Shown here piece by piece: positions 44,119-54,415 of a stretch of 64,000 bases of DNA. Made by a program: the position numbers and the translations under genes. Every line of letters begins with the position of its first letter. Position 1 is the first letter of the stretch. The stretch is from positions 186,001 to 250,000 of the forward strand of contig UESW01005049.1 in the NCBI GenBank assembly GCA_900491605.1, read 5' to 3'. Below the pieces are notes generated by a model. The model ran no database searches. It worked only from the letters and a program-made list of their open reading frames with translations, and had not been told where the DNA came from. The stretch comes from Calamus simplicifolius (taxonomy: Eukaryota > Streptophyta > Magnoliopsida > Arecales > Arecaceae).

Positions 44119-46614
44119 TCAATCCTTCGTTGGAACGGTGCCGGTTAGGCGGGCGGTACCATTGGCCGGAGTGGAACCCTGGTGGACATCTTCACCCTCG
44201 AGGTCCCCTTCTTCAGGTTCTAAATCCTTAAGGCCTTCGATACCGAAGACCTTTACTGTCTTATCTCGGCAGCATTGAAAACCCTGAAGATAGGCATCGG
44301 CACCCGCTTCAGCCACCTCCTCAATAAAGATCGGGGAATTCTTGTAGTTCTCCACGGCTCTCTTCCCCGCCTCGGCCACCTCATTGGCAAAGGCTGGAGA
44401 GTTCCGGTAGTTCTCCATGGCTTTCCTCCCCGCCTTGGCCACCTCATTGGCAAAGACTGGAGAGTTCCTGTAATCTTCCATGGCTTTCCTCGCCGCCTCA
44501 GCCATGTTTTCCATGGCGGCCCGAGCCACCATTTCGGCCTCGGCTGCCCTCTTATCGGCGGCCTTCACTGCCTCCGCGGCCTCAACAGTTTTGATGTCAG
44601 CCAGGCGGGCCACCTCTTTGGCGATTTCCGTTTTCTCCTCGGAGGATCTCAGCTCGGATTTGGCCACTTCGAACTGGGCCTTGACGTCGGTCAATTCCGT
44701 CTCGGCGGCCATCAACTTCCCCTCAGCGGTGAAAGCGCGCTCGAGGGCTTTGCGTATCTATTGCTATGCTGCTATCATTTTGGCCTCCGCTTGGGACCGG
44801 ACTATTTTGAGCCTCTCCGCTTCTCTAGCCTGAGCCAATTTGAGAGCGTCTTCAGCTTTCGTAGCTCGATCGCGGCACTCAAAGGCTTCTCGTCGGTAGC
44901 GATCGAGTCGACGCTCCCCACTGGCGACCAGGGCTTGGGCATGATTGAAGATATTTACCATCTACACATCCAGGCCAATGTCAGTTACCTAAAGTGGGTA
45001 CATGGAAAACGAACAGGATTAGAAGGTAAACGGCTGCTTACCCGGAGCATGGCCGTCTGACCATCTTTGAATAGGATCCGGGAGTTGGTCCGGATTATTA
45101 CCTCCCGAATCGCAGGGGTAGATGCCACTGACAGCAGCTTCTCGGCGAGGTGGGAGTGGTTCATAAGAGACGGCGCGAGGAGACCGGTCCCATCCTGTCC
45201 CCTATTGGTTCGGATGCGGCGCTGCGGGCCTCGTAGCCGACGATGGCCTTCTGCCTCTTATCAACCGGAGCCTCTCTACTAGCCTGAGGATCATCCCTTG
45301 GGGCCGGCCTGATGGACCTCAGGCCTGGCTGACATGAGCCCTTGACTCCTCTAGCAGCGTACCCGGAGCTTGGTCAGCAGACTCCGATGGGGGCAGCGGT
45401 GCAGGAGATCGTCGCAGCGGCATCGGAGTAGGCAACCATTGTAGGGGCCGTGGCGATGATTGTGTAGGAGATCGACAAGGAGGGGGCGATGGAGTAGGAA
45501 GCCTGGTGACGTCCGGCGGCAGCGGAGTAGGCGACCGTCGTGGAGGCCGTGGCGACGGTTGCATAGGAGATCGACAAGGAGGGGGCGATGGAGTTGGAAG
45601 CATGGGGACGTCCCGGGGGACATGCGGCGATTGGGATCGAGGCCTTTTTCTTGACCCCTCAGCTCCATCATTTTGCCCTTTTCTCTTCTTAAGAGCGGCT
45701 TTGTGAAAGGCCCTAGCCGGGATGTTGATCTTCATAGCTGCACGAGATCGAATGTGTTAAAAAAAAAAAAGAAAGAGAAAGAAAGAAAAGAGAGAAGGGA
45801 TCGAAAGGAAAATGTCATCTTTAAAGAGACCCTCACCATCATCAGAGGCGATGCCGGCGTGTCGGAGGTTGTCCTCCGACAATATCTCTCGGTATGATGG
45901 GAGTTTGGTTGCCAGGAGAAGATTGAAGGCTTCTTGATCTCTCGAAACTACCGAGATGTTCTTGTTAGCCTCAGTATTGGGTGTACCCCATTCCCTCCTT
46001 ATCCCCTCCACTTCGGCGAAGAAGAAACGGTATTTTCACCCTTTTATGGATGAAGGGAGACCTAACCTGAGGGCCCTACCCGGCCGAGGGGCAAATAGCC
46101 ACCAGCCGGATTGAGCCCGAATGGTATACAGGCTGCGGAAGAGGGAAATGTTACTCGGGAGACGTTGGAGGCGGGTCAGCACCAAGAAGGCACAGATGGC
46201 CCTAATGGAATTGGGGACTAGTTGAGCTGGGACCAACTTGTACCTATCAAGGAGATTGATGATGAAAGGGTGAAGAGGAAGACGAAGACCGGCCTTAAAA
46301 AAACTCCTCATAAAGGGCTATCCCCGTGGTGGAGAGGTTACCCTGTCGTTGGGGCCCGGTGCGATCAGTCGCACCTCTTTAGGTATGTTATAGGCTGCCC
46401 TAAAGGTTGCAAGGTTGACGGAAGTGACAGTGGAGGCAGTCCCCTCAGGGGAACCGCTCCTTGCCCTGAAAGACGAAGCTGCCCTAGGAGGTGGGGTTAC
46501 AGCTGCTGACGGACTCCTAACCGCCATTTCCCTGGCTATGGCCCTAGGGGTCAGAGAGATATGGTTTGTGGAGGACTGAGAGGATGAATAAGAAGAAGAC
46601 GACTGTGAAGGCAT
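44119..46614 (-). pseudogene. antisense extra ORF of the third Tat-type element
   Basis: On the minus strand, from 46614: a Ser-rich start, then RAAYNIPKEVRLIAPGPNDRVTSPP and (after frameshifts near 46315) YEEFFKAGLRLPLHPFIINLLDRYKLVPAQLVPNSIRAICAFLVL. This is the PF04195 gypsy-type transposon domain. Then come a basic/proline-rich region with repeats of PTPSPPPCRSP (45600-45350) and a long Ala/Glu/Lys-rich coiled coil (44960-44250) containing a tandem ~25-residue unit (KAMENYRNSPAFANEVAEAG, three copies). The frame ends at 44119. Gaps between blocks are probably introns. The position between integrase and 3' LTR, antisense, is the known arrangement in Grande/Retand-like elements. Confidence 0.75.
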
Positions 46615-46997
46615 GGGGAACTAACCTGGACAGAGGAAGAAGAAGAAGTTGGAGGAGCTCTTGAGCTGGAAGGGGAAAGGGCTCTGCACGGTAGGTGAAA
46701 TCGAAGCTAGGGCACGTCCTTGCTTATAAATTTTTTTTGGCATCTTCAAAATCGTCCCGCCCGATGCACCTGCCACGCGGATGCTATCCATTGAGGAGGA
46801 CTCTGCAACGATGCTCCGGGCGCGCGATAGATGGAACCCCCCGACCAATCAGAATGTATCGATGCCAGTGATGTGATGGCTTAATGATGATCGTCGATAT
46901 CTTGGGGATCTCAAACTGCTCCCTGACCTCAAGGCGAATCCGACAGTTAGGATGCGCAGATGAAGACGCCCCTTTCACTTGGATCGTGACACCAGCT

Positions 46998-47015
46998 CAG
47001 GGACGGGGGGGCATC
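46998..47015 (+). other. polypurine tract of the third Tat-type element
   Basis: CAGGGACGGGGGGGCATC directly before the LTR. Confidence 0.75.
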
Positions 47016-47956
47016 TGATATGGCCGATCGGGTCAAAGAATACGCGAGCCAATTCTTTGGCGATTGGGCTTAACATGGCTTACCCCGACTTCCGTGTCGG
47101 TCGCTGCCCATCTCGACCTTCGCGTCGGCCACGGACCACCCCGACCTCCTCATCGGCCACAGCTAGTCTAAGCCTTGGTCACGGTGTCGGCGTCGGCCAC
47201 GGCCCATCCCGACCTCGGCGTCGGCCACGGCCCATCTCAACATCCGTGTTGGCCACGGCCCATCCCGACCTCAGCATCGGCCACGGCCCATCTTGACATC
47301 CGTGTCAGCCACGGCCCACCCTGACCTCCATGTCGGTCACGACCCACCTCGGCCTCCTCGTCGGCCGCAGCCAGTCTAAGCATTGGTTACGGTGTCGGCG
47401 TTGGCTTCGGTGTCAGCCCCAACGTCGGTCTCGGCATCGGCTTCGGTGTCAGTCAGTCGGCATCAGCCCCCGGCGATAATTACCCACGTTCAAGCTACGT
47501 GGTCCACTTCCATCGAGAATGGCAGACCACGTCACCATGAGCAAGCCCGGCTACGCGCGCGATGGACGTGCTCCCTCCTGGCGCCGCTAACAACGGGCGT
47601 GGCCCTACGATCAGTCCCATGACCCATACTTTGTGGCACGTTGAAGACTAGAAATTAATAACCGTGTGAAGGAGGCTGGACCACGATGGACGAATGGTAA
47701 GAGGGATTCTCGAACAGGTATAAAAGGCCTCCAGCCCTTGAGGTAGGGGGCTCAAGCTCTATCCAATCATCACAATGTTATTCATTCCTATTCTCTAGAT
47801 CGCTGACTTGGGCGTCGAAGGGTCCCCATCGGAACCACCGGTCCGAAACTTTTCTTACAGGTTTCCGACTGAAGAAGGCAATCCCTGTCATCCCTTTGAA
47901 GGCCAGCAAAGCATTTCCGTCGCCTGACGCTCCTCAAAAGTGATCTGTCTGCAACA
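47016..47956 (+). repeat. 3' LTR of the third Tat-type element
   Basis: TGATATGG to GCAACA, 941 bp. It has a 28-bp U3 array (47090-47460), TATA box TATAAAAGG at about 47720, and the leader motif GACTTGGGCGTCGAAGGGTCC (47803-47823) shared with the other Tat LTRs here. The following bases CTTTC would be the target duplication. No 5' LTR partner was found. Confidence 0.78.
47090..47460. repeat. 28-bp tandem repeat in the third Tat LTR
   Basis: GGCCACGGCCCATCCCGACC recurs at 47195, 47223, 47251 and 47279 (period 28), with looser copies on both sides. Confidence 0.82.
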
Positions 47957-48089
47957 CTTTCTAATGGAGATGGATGATTAAATCATATTAACATAGGAAA
48001 ATACATTCAATGGGCTAATTGAATTTTTTTAAATTTATAAGAGCAAGGTATTTCTTGAGAAAGGCTAAAGGGATTACAATTTACTTTTC

Positions 48090-49127
48090 CTAAAATTTTA
48101 AAATATCAAATGAGACTAGTCTCTTATGCTGAGCTAATAGGGTATGCGTAAATATTAGTAATTTTTTTAGTATTGACACATACCAAAAATCTGCATATGA
48201 TGAAATACCATTTAGAAGGAATGCAATGAGTTGATTTAAAGAAAGATCATGTAGTACCAGATATAATACCATTGCTCTTTTTTGAGAGGGTCATATTAAT
48301 TAGATAGGATTTTGAAAGATGACCACATCATAGAATCTATATTCTACTGACTTTTTATTTTAGAGCTATGCATATATTATCATCTTCTTGATGTAAGTTT
48401 TGTAGATAAACTAAGAAGTTTCTTGAATTGATTCCTTAGGATCATGATACTAAGCCTATAACTAGCTTGACTAATATTCCTTATCTCAAAGTCGGAGAAC
48501 AACTACTTCTTGATGGCATCAAACAACTCCTTGTTATTTCTAGCCAACAACATATCATCTACATACCATAATAGAATTATAAAGACACCCTTAAACCATT
48601 TAATATCAATGGTCCTCTAGCATTATAAACCCATATGCTAACATGGTTGATGAAAAATGAGGTTTCATTATTTGGATATTTATTTTAGGCCATAGATAGG
48701 TTGTTTGAGCTTGTACACTTTGTGCGCATTGTTTTTTGTCATAAAACCAACTAATTAATCCATATAAATCTTCTCATTCAATCTCCATTAAGGATTGCAA
48801 TTTTAACATATATTTGATAAGGAGCTAAATCCATATAGATGGTAATAGTTAGAATTAAGTGAATAAAGAAAAATACAATAATTGTAAAGAAGGTTTTTTT
48901 ATAATTATTTTTCTTTTTTGGGTATAACTTTTAGTCACTAGGTGAGTTTTAATACATATCAATAGATCTGCCTTGTATTTGATTTTAAGAACCCATTTGT
49001 CTTCAATTGCCTAACACCAATGTAAAAGGTCAACCAAATTATAAAGATAGTTTGCTTTCATCAACTCTATCTCTTAGCTATACAACTTTAACTTATTCTA
49101 TAATAACTACTATTGGTCTTAACTGAT
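48090..49127 (-). pseudogene. Ty1/copia reverse-transcriptase remnant
   Basis: On the minus strand, the WYVDDMLLARNNKELFDAIKK block (about 48570-48505) is the copia RT catalytic box, followed by SDFEIRNISQASYRLSIMILR. Upstream blocks are degenerate with many stops. It is part of the same broken element as 50690-51440, separated by a foldback insertion. Confidence 0.65.
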
Positions 49128-50030
49128 TGACCATCCTAGCCTATAGGGGTCACTATTCCAAGGCCAAAGAGCCTATTTTGGATACTATTTTTTGGCATGT
49201 TATCGTAGTCGACTACACCTTGATCGGTTGCTCATGTTATATTTTTGATTTTAAGTTTATTTTCAAGCTATTTTAAATCCAAAACTATTCTAATTGAATT
49301 TTAGTGATTTGTGAGCCTATCTTATCATCACAAACTGAACCATTGCATTAGTCATTCAATCAATGTTTTTGTTATGATCAAAACATATATAATTAAATCC
49401 TTAGGTTTAATAATTTCTTCGTTTTTGATAATGATAAACTATGATTATGAGCTGATATAAGAAATATAAAAAAATTACCTTGATATTTATTTTCAAAAAT
49501 ATATGCAAGTTAAAGCATACTCTCCCTATTTCTTATGAGTGCATGTGTTGAACCTAAAGGTTCAGTCATTTATGCTTTGATAATAATAAAAATATTAATG
49601 CAATGTTTGAGTTTATGATTATCAGATGACTACCATGATTGAGACAAATGAAAGCATGAGGAAAAGATTATCCAGTAAGTATTTGAACTCAAGTGGCATA
49701 CGAAAAATGCTAGTCGATGGAGAAGAAATCAAATCAATATGTAATCAATACTAGAAATATGAAAGTAAAGATTTTATTTGTAATTTTATTTTTCTAAGGA
49801 TTTTTATTGTAGAACTTCGTAGAAGGATAATTGTACAAGGCTCAAAGATCACTAAAATTAATTAAAATAGGTTTTGGATTGAGGATAACTTGGAGTAATC
49901 AAAAAAATTTAAAATATAACATGAATGGTCAATTAGAATAAAGGTGCAGTTGACTACTACAGTGTACTAAAAATAGTGCTTAAAAACTAATTCTTTGGCC
50001 TTTGAATGATTATAGGCTATGGTAGTCGAC
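49128..50030. mobile_element. foldback element with ~195-bp inverted arms
   Basis: 49128-49325 and 49836-50030 are imperfect reverse complements. Shared landmarks are ATAGCCTATAATC/CTAGCCTATAGGGG at the outer ends, then CAAAGGCCAAAGA, TCATGTTATATTTT and TTTTAGTGAT inside. The 500-bp middle has no gene. It lies within a copia remnant. The superfamily is not clear (a Mutator-type non-autonomous element is possible); I found no clear target duplication. Confidence 0.55.
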
Positions 50031-50690
50031 CAGCTGAAACCAAAAGTTGGCTGGTCGAGGGCGTAGGTTAGTTTAGCAACCATAATGGCTAGTTCTAAAA
50101 GCCATTGAAAAGGTGGCTTGGGTTCCTAACAACTAGTTTCTTAATTTTCATAAATTAAAGATTTGTGGACTTTTTACCTTAAAGAAAAATCTTTAGCAGT
50201 GAATGCAAACAAGAGGTGCCGAACCACTATACAAATTTTTGCACCTTATTTATTTATTATATTTATTTATATTCTTGCAATTAGTTTCATATGCTTTAAT
50301 ATTAAATCCCTTTCATCTAGTATTTGGCTCTTGTGCCTATTTAAATTTGTTATAGTTGTCTTTCAAGTACATAATTTTTTAGCATTGGTTTTTAAAAACT
50401 CATTTCATCCTCTCTCTTGGATTGATTAGGACCTAACATTATGCAATTAATAACTAATTTCCTTTCTCTCCCTTTTGATAAAAATCCATCATTTTCGTTA
50501 ATATAACAGCAGTCATATCAAATTGGATAATATCAACCAATAATAATTAATTTTATATCAATCACTAATATTCATTCTTACCGTCAATCTTACTTCTCCT
50601 TTTAAATCCTTTATCAATAACAATCAATCTTATATTAAATCAAGTAATAGCTCCATTCTTTAGGAAATTCTTGAGTAGCTTCAACATTTG
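50031..50690. other. gene-free stretch in the copia remnant
   Basis: AT-rich. The plus-strand frame at 50163-50429 is hydrophobic but has no recognisable family or start context. Probably decayed transposon sequence. Confidence 0.45.
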
Positions 50691-51440
50691 CTCAACTAAA
50701 GGTTCCTCTTGAGATTTTTCTAGCACCTTTTGAGTCCTTATGGAGGGAAAGATCCTCAAGCCCCTTATTCATATCATCGATATTATTATAAGACTTAGAT
50801 CTTCTAGATAAAGGAATAGTCTCATCAAAGGCAACATAAATAGGTTCTTCAACTACTAAAGTTCTTTTGTTGAAAACTCTATATGCTCTATTAGTCAAAA
50901 AAATATTCAAGAAAGATTTCTTTATCGGATGAATCAAATTTACCTAATTTATCTTTATTGAGTTTTTTGTAACCAAAAGCATAAAAAATAACTCATGTTG
51001 GGTTTTGCTATTCCATAACTCATATGGAATCTTTTGTTCAAAAATATTTAAGCATATCATTTTTATTAAGCAATGTTTTCTATGTCACACCCAACTATCA
51101 TCATGCAAAGTAGATAAATATGAAAATAAGGAAGTAGATAACTCATCTAAATTAAGCATGTAAATATTTTCATATTTAGGACCAACAAACAAGTTTTCTT
51201 ATCATGAATGCCTTTTACCAAACAATGGGTAAGTTCAAAAATAACTCTGTTACTTTTAATACATAATTGATTAATGCTAAGAAGACCATGCTTTAAATTT
51301 TTAATAAAAAGTACATTGCCAATAATACGGAAAGAGTTGTTATTGATGTTACTACTACCAATATTTTTTTCTTTACTATTCTCTCTAAAGGTCACATACT
51401 CGGTCTCTTAGTATAACACTTGCATATTTTGATTTGTCAC
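50690..51440 (-). pseudogene. Ty1/copia gag-pre-integrase and post-integrase remnants
   Basis: The minus-strand frame at 51395-51147 reads IIGNVLFIKNLKHGLLSINQLC, matching the copia region just before integrase (LxNVLxVPxLxxNLLSVSQLC). The frame at 50937-50692 reads NRAYRVFNKRTLVVEEPIYVAFDET, the block between integrase and RT. The integrase core between them (about 50940-51140) is almost completely decayed. Confidence 0.72.
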
Positions 51441-51711
51441 TTGTTATATATCTTGAGCATATGCTATTTAAGTAACAATTATTTTCTTCTACGTTGATCT
51501 TGAGATAAATTTATATGTAAAAAAAATTAAGATTAGAGATTTTGATACCTAGATGATTTTGAATAGAATGAGTTAGGTCCTACGCTTCTTGGGTCTTGAA
51601 TCTCCAAGGGCTAACACATCTCATTCCGCCGCCTCAGCTGCTCGCAAACCGTCTGAAGATCTGAACCGTACGATGAAAATCAAAAGGCAGAAGCTAACAG
51701 TTCGCTCCGTC

Positions 51712-51719
51712 TTATAAAG
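51712..51719 (+). promoter_or_regulatory. TATA box of snoRNA unit C
   Basis: CTTATAAAGACCGTCG, aligned with the unit B TATA box. The telo-box follows 63 bp downstream. Confidence 0.62.
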
Positions 51720-51781
51720 ACCGTCGCCCTCTCCGCGTTATCCCTTGCCTCGCCGCCGACTGCTTTGACTCTTTTCCAGTG

Positions 51782-51790
51782 TTAGGGTTT
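51782..51790 (+). promoter_or_regulatory. telo-box of unit C
   Basis: TTAGGGTTT, the reverse complement of AAACCCTAA, between the TATA box and the ATG. It is in the same relative orientation as in unit B. Confidence 0.62.
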
Positions 51791-51824
51791 CTTCTCCATC
51801 TTAGGGCCCTCTCTCACCACCGAG

Positions 51825-52142
51825 ATGGCCACGGTGGAGATCGCGGCGGCCATCGAAGCCATCCCGTCGAAGGAGGACGACCTCTGGAAGGCCTTCGATG
51901 CTCTTCAATCCCTCGCCTCGGTCACTCTCCAATGGAGGGACCTCGAGGACCACATTGCCTCCATCAAGAGATTCATCGTGCTCCTCCTCAAGGAGCTCGA
52001 GTCTAGGTCCATCTCCACCGCCTCGTCCCCTTCCGGCGGCCCCCGTGGTTAGGGCCGATGCCGAGGCCATTCTCCCGTCTGGATCTTAGATTCCTCCGCG
52101 TCAAGATGGATGGCGTGGGGTTTAGGTCGTACAACGTCGAGA
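51825..52142 (+). pseudogene. FRIGIDA-like first exon, unit C
   Basis: Starts at ATG 51825 in good context: MATVEIAAAIEAIPSKEDDLWKA, then FDALQSLASVTL and WRDLEDHIASIKRF, the N-terminal layout of FRIGIDA-like proteins, which act in nuclear transcription complexes. The frame ends at 52050-52052 after 75 codons. A shifted frame from about 52082 continues with LRFLRVKMDGVGFRSYNVETRKD, the next expected block. So there is one frameshift, and the C-terminal FRIGIDA domain is absent. From about 52160 the sequence is intron-like and carries the snoRNAs. A short protein could still be made but would be incomplete. Confidence 0.68.
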
Positions 52143-52750
52143 CCCGGAAGGATCTCTCCCATCTTTTTATTTCAAATTCGCGTCAAATTTAATATTTTTC
52201 GTTAAAGTTGTTTCCACCAATTAGATCACCATATATTTTTCTTTTTATTGTTAAATCTGTCAATATTAAGTGGGAGAAAGGAACCAGAAGAAGTGAGTGA
52301 GCTTCTTCCCATGAACCACACTTCATCTTCACCTATCCTGTTACTTTTACCAGTATTTTTCACAGCATGCCATTTTAATTAGCATGACTGACCGCTAGGC
52401 ATATATTCTTGTATTTCAACTATTTTCATCCATATTTCTGAGAGCATGCCATTTATTAGCATTTGTATTTCAACCATTTTCATCCACTCATTGTCTACTT
52501 TATGTTCTGACTACACTTGTCTTTTAATTCATTCTTGTGCAAGCAGTAACTGTAATCCTATGCACTAACAAGTAGGTAAATGTCTTATTTAACAATTTAT
52601 CTTTTGTTTCTCCAAAATTCTTGAGACCTACAGATTGCCTTGGAGCTATAGGTACACTTGAGTATTTCAATAATGTATTTTTGTTTTGCAACATTTTTTT
52701 AAATTTTTGGATAACCCACTCTGTGATGAAGAAGAATATTTGTAATCTGT

Positions 52751-52838
52751 TGCCAATGATGATACCTTATATCAGTACACCATCTTTCGGGACTGATTGG
52801 TGTTTGTAACCAGGATGATATTCTGCAATTCTGAGGCA
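52751..52838 (+). ncRNA. snoR39BY: box C/D snoRNA copy 1 of unit C, snoR39BY/snR39b type
   Basis: 88 nt. TGCC stem 52751-52754, box C ATGATGA 52756-52762, 25S guide CACCATCTTTCGGG ending just before D' CTGA 52793-52796, C'-like GATGATA about 52814-52820, 5.8S guide ATTCTGCAATT, D box CTGA 52831-52834, GGCA stem 52835-52838. Predicted targets are the G of CCCGAAAG in 25S (yeast G805 equivalent) and the G of AATTG in 5.8S (human G75 equivalent). Acts in the nucleolus with fibrillarin. Intact in every element checked. Confidence 0.88.
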
Positions 52839-52916
52839 TACTTTATTTCCATCTTTCCATTCTTGCGTTTTATTGCCTTTGTATTTTGAAATAGTTCTTC
52901 TGCTCAAAATCTTTTA

Positions 52917-52992
52917 AAATATCTATACCAATTTGGCGTTTTCAGGACTGATTGGTGCTTTATCCATGCTGGAATTATGCAATTCAGAGGCA
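52917..52992 (+). ncRNA. snoRNA-like copy 2 of unit C (degenerate)
   Basis: D' CTGA survives (GGACTGATTGG). The D box is CAGA, box C is lost, and the 25S guide is replaced by GGCGTTTTCAGG. snoRNA pseudogene. Confidence 0.52.
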
Positions 52993-53074
52993 TGTGTTTT
53001 CTATTTTGTTGTATTTTGCCCTATTTAAACCTTAATGTTTCTATTTTCTTGCACTTATTGATTTTTATTCCTTT

Positions 53075-53164
53075 TGCCTATGAAGATACTTGAGACTCAA
53101 ATACACCATCTTTCGGGACTGATTGGCATTTGTAGCCATGATGTTAGTCTGCAATTCTGAGGCA
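53075..53164 (+). ncRNA. box C/D snoRNA copy 3 of unit C, nearly intact
   Basis: 90 nt with TGCC/GGCA stem, D' CTGA and D CTGA (53157-53160), complete 25S guide CACCATCTTTCGGG and a 9-bp 5.8S guide (TCTGCAATT). Box C is ATGAAGA instead of ATGATGA, which may weaken the kink-turn. C' is ATGATGT. It could be functional for 25S. The A and B counterparts have lost the 25S guide. Confidence 0.68.
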
Positions 53165-53538
53165 TATGTTTTTCTGCCCATAATGCCATCCCGTAGAGTT
53201 GTCATTCAAAAGTAATTTTGCCAAAAAGTATGTTTAACACAGTTATCCTGATTAGGTCAATTATTTCAGGAATATGATTTTGTTTGAACTTCTTCTTGGA
53301 TTTGTACGACTTGCAACAAGATGAAGTTGAGATTATTTTTTCTGTTTAATCTGTTTCCATCAAAGAATGCTGATATCTTGTTGACAGTGTTTTATCATTA
53401 GTTGAACACTTGAATGCCAATGGACTTGCAGCATATTTTCCATTAGCATGATGGATCTTGTGTTATGGTGCTCTCATTGGTGAACCCGTTTTTTTTTTTT
53501 AAAAAAATTTTTCCTCTCTTCTTTTTGGGTCCTAGAAC

Positions 53539-53605
53539 TATGGCGAGTGAAGATAGCAAATTAGAAAAATACCATCTTTTTGGGACTGATTGGTGTTTAT
53601 TGGTG
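53539..53605 (+). ncRNA. snoRNA-like copy 4 of unit C (degenerate)
   Basis: TGAAGATAGC box C remnant, guide CATCTTTTTGGGACTGATTGG with a changed target base, no D box after. It ends at about the limit of homology with units A and B. Confidence 0.5.
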
Positions 53606-53609
53606 GGAC

Positions 53610-54415
53610 CTTGACATATTACTTAATATAACTACCGTTATCTGTACTACTTGTTCCTTAACCCTTCCAAACCCAGAGCTTTCGAGCGGCTCCCATTTAT
53701 TCAATGTCCCATTTATTCAATGTTTGCTTTCCCATGTGTCTATTTGCTTTCCCATGTGTCTATTCTTTGCTTGCTCTGCTTTGGCAGGGGAAAGGTTACA
53801 GCGCCTGCATCGTCCAATAGAAACATACCCTGTGCGAAAGATCTAAGAAATCACACCTTCATCGAAGTGACATTTCAGAATGGCACGTTGGAGATCCCAC
53901 AGATTTGGGTCGAGTAAGCCACCGAGCCTCATAGCCTTGGAGCAGTCGAAGCCACAACTTGAACAAATCATTTTCAGCTATGCTTGGCTCATGGATAACT
54001 TCAACACGATGGAGACGTTGGCATCCTATAAGACGAGACAAACCAATATGGGCCACAACGAGGTGGTTGCCATCTATATGATGGCGAGTCTTCCATGTTG
54101 ATGAGCTAGCTTATCCATAAGCTAAGCATATAGCTGAAAATGATTTGTTCAAGTTGTGGCTTTGACTGCTCCAAGGCTATTAGGTTCTGCAGCTGTGGCT
54201 CAATGGCTTGCTCGAAGCTGTGCTTGTCCTTCTTCATCTTCCCCCCTTTGCCAAAGCAGAGCCAGTGCCAAAGCAGAGCCAGAAGCAGACACATGGGAAA
54301 GCAAACATTGAATAAATGGGAGCCGCCAGATCCTCTCGAAAGCTCTGGGTTTGGGAGGGTTAAAGAACAAGTAGTATCGGGCTTTGTGGTTATAAAGTAA
54401 TATGTCAAGAACTTG
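53610..54415. repeat. inverted repeat, two ~300-bp arms
   Basis: 53610-53990 and 54120-54415 are reverse complements apart from an extra ~90 bp and a small duplication in the left arm. Landmarks are GACATATTACTT, TACTACTTGTTC, AACCCAGAGCTTTCGAG, CCCATTTATTCAATGTTTGC and CTTGAACAAATCATTTTCAG. Either arm holds a short frame with the phrase LIALEQSKPQLEQIIFSY, so it may be an inverted duplicate of an unidentified coding fragment. Transcribed, it would form a long hairpin. Confidence 0.75.

Larger units (their letters stand above)
51700..53605 (+). repeat. duplication unit C: promoter, FRIGIDA-like exon and four snoRNA copies
   Basis: Plus-strand, inverted relative to units A and B, 25 kb away across the retrotransposon nest. 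It has the same order: TATA, telo-box, exon, snoRNA copies 1-4. It lacks the MITE present in A and B. It keeps the longest coding remnant and two snoRNA copies with intact guides. Confidence 0.85.

Noticed and set aside
50163..50429. 88-codon hydrophobic plus-strand frame
   Set aside because: AT-rich sequence yields Phe/Ile/Leu frames easily; it lies in decayed transposon sequence.
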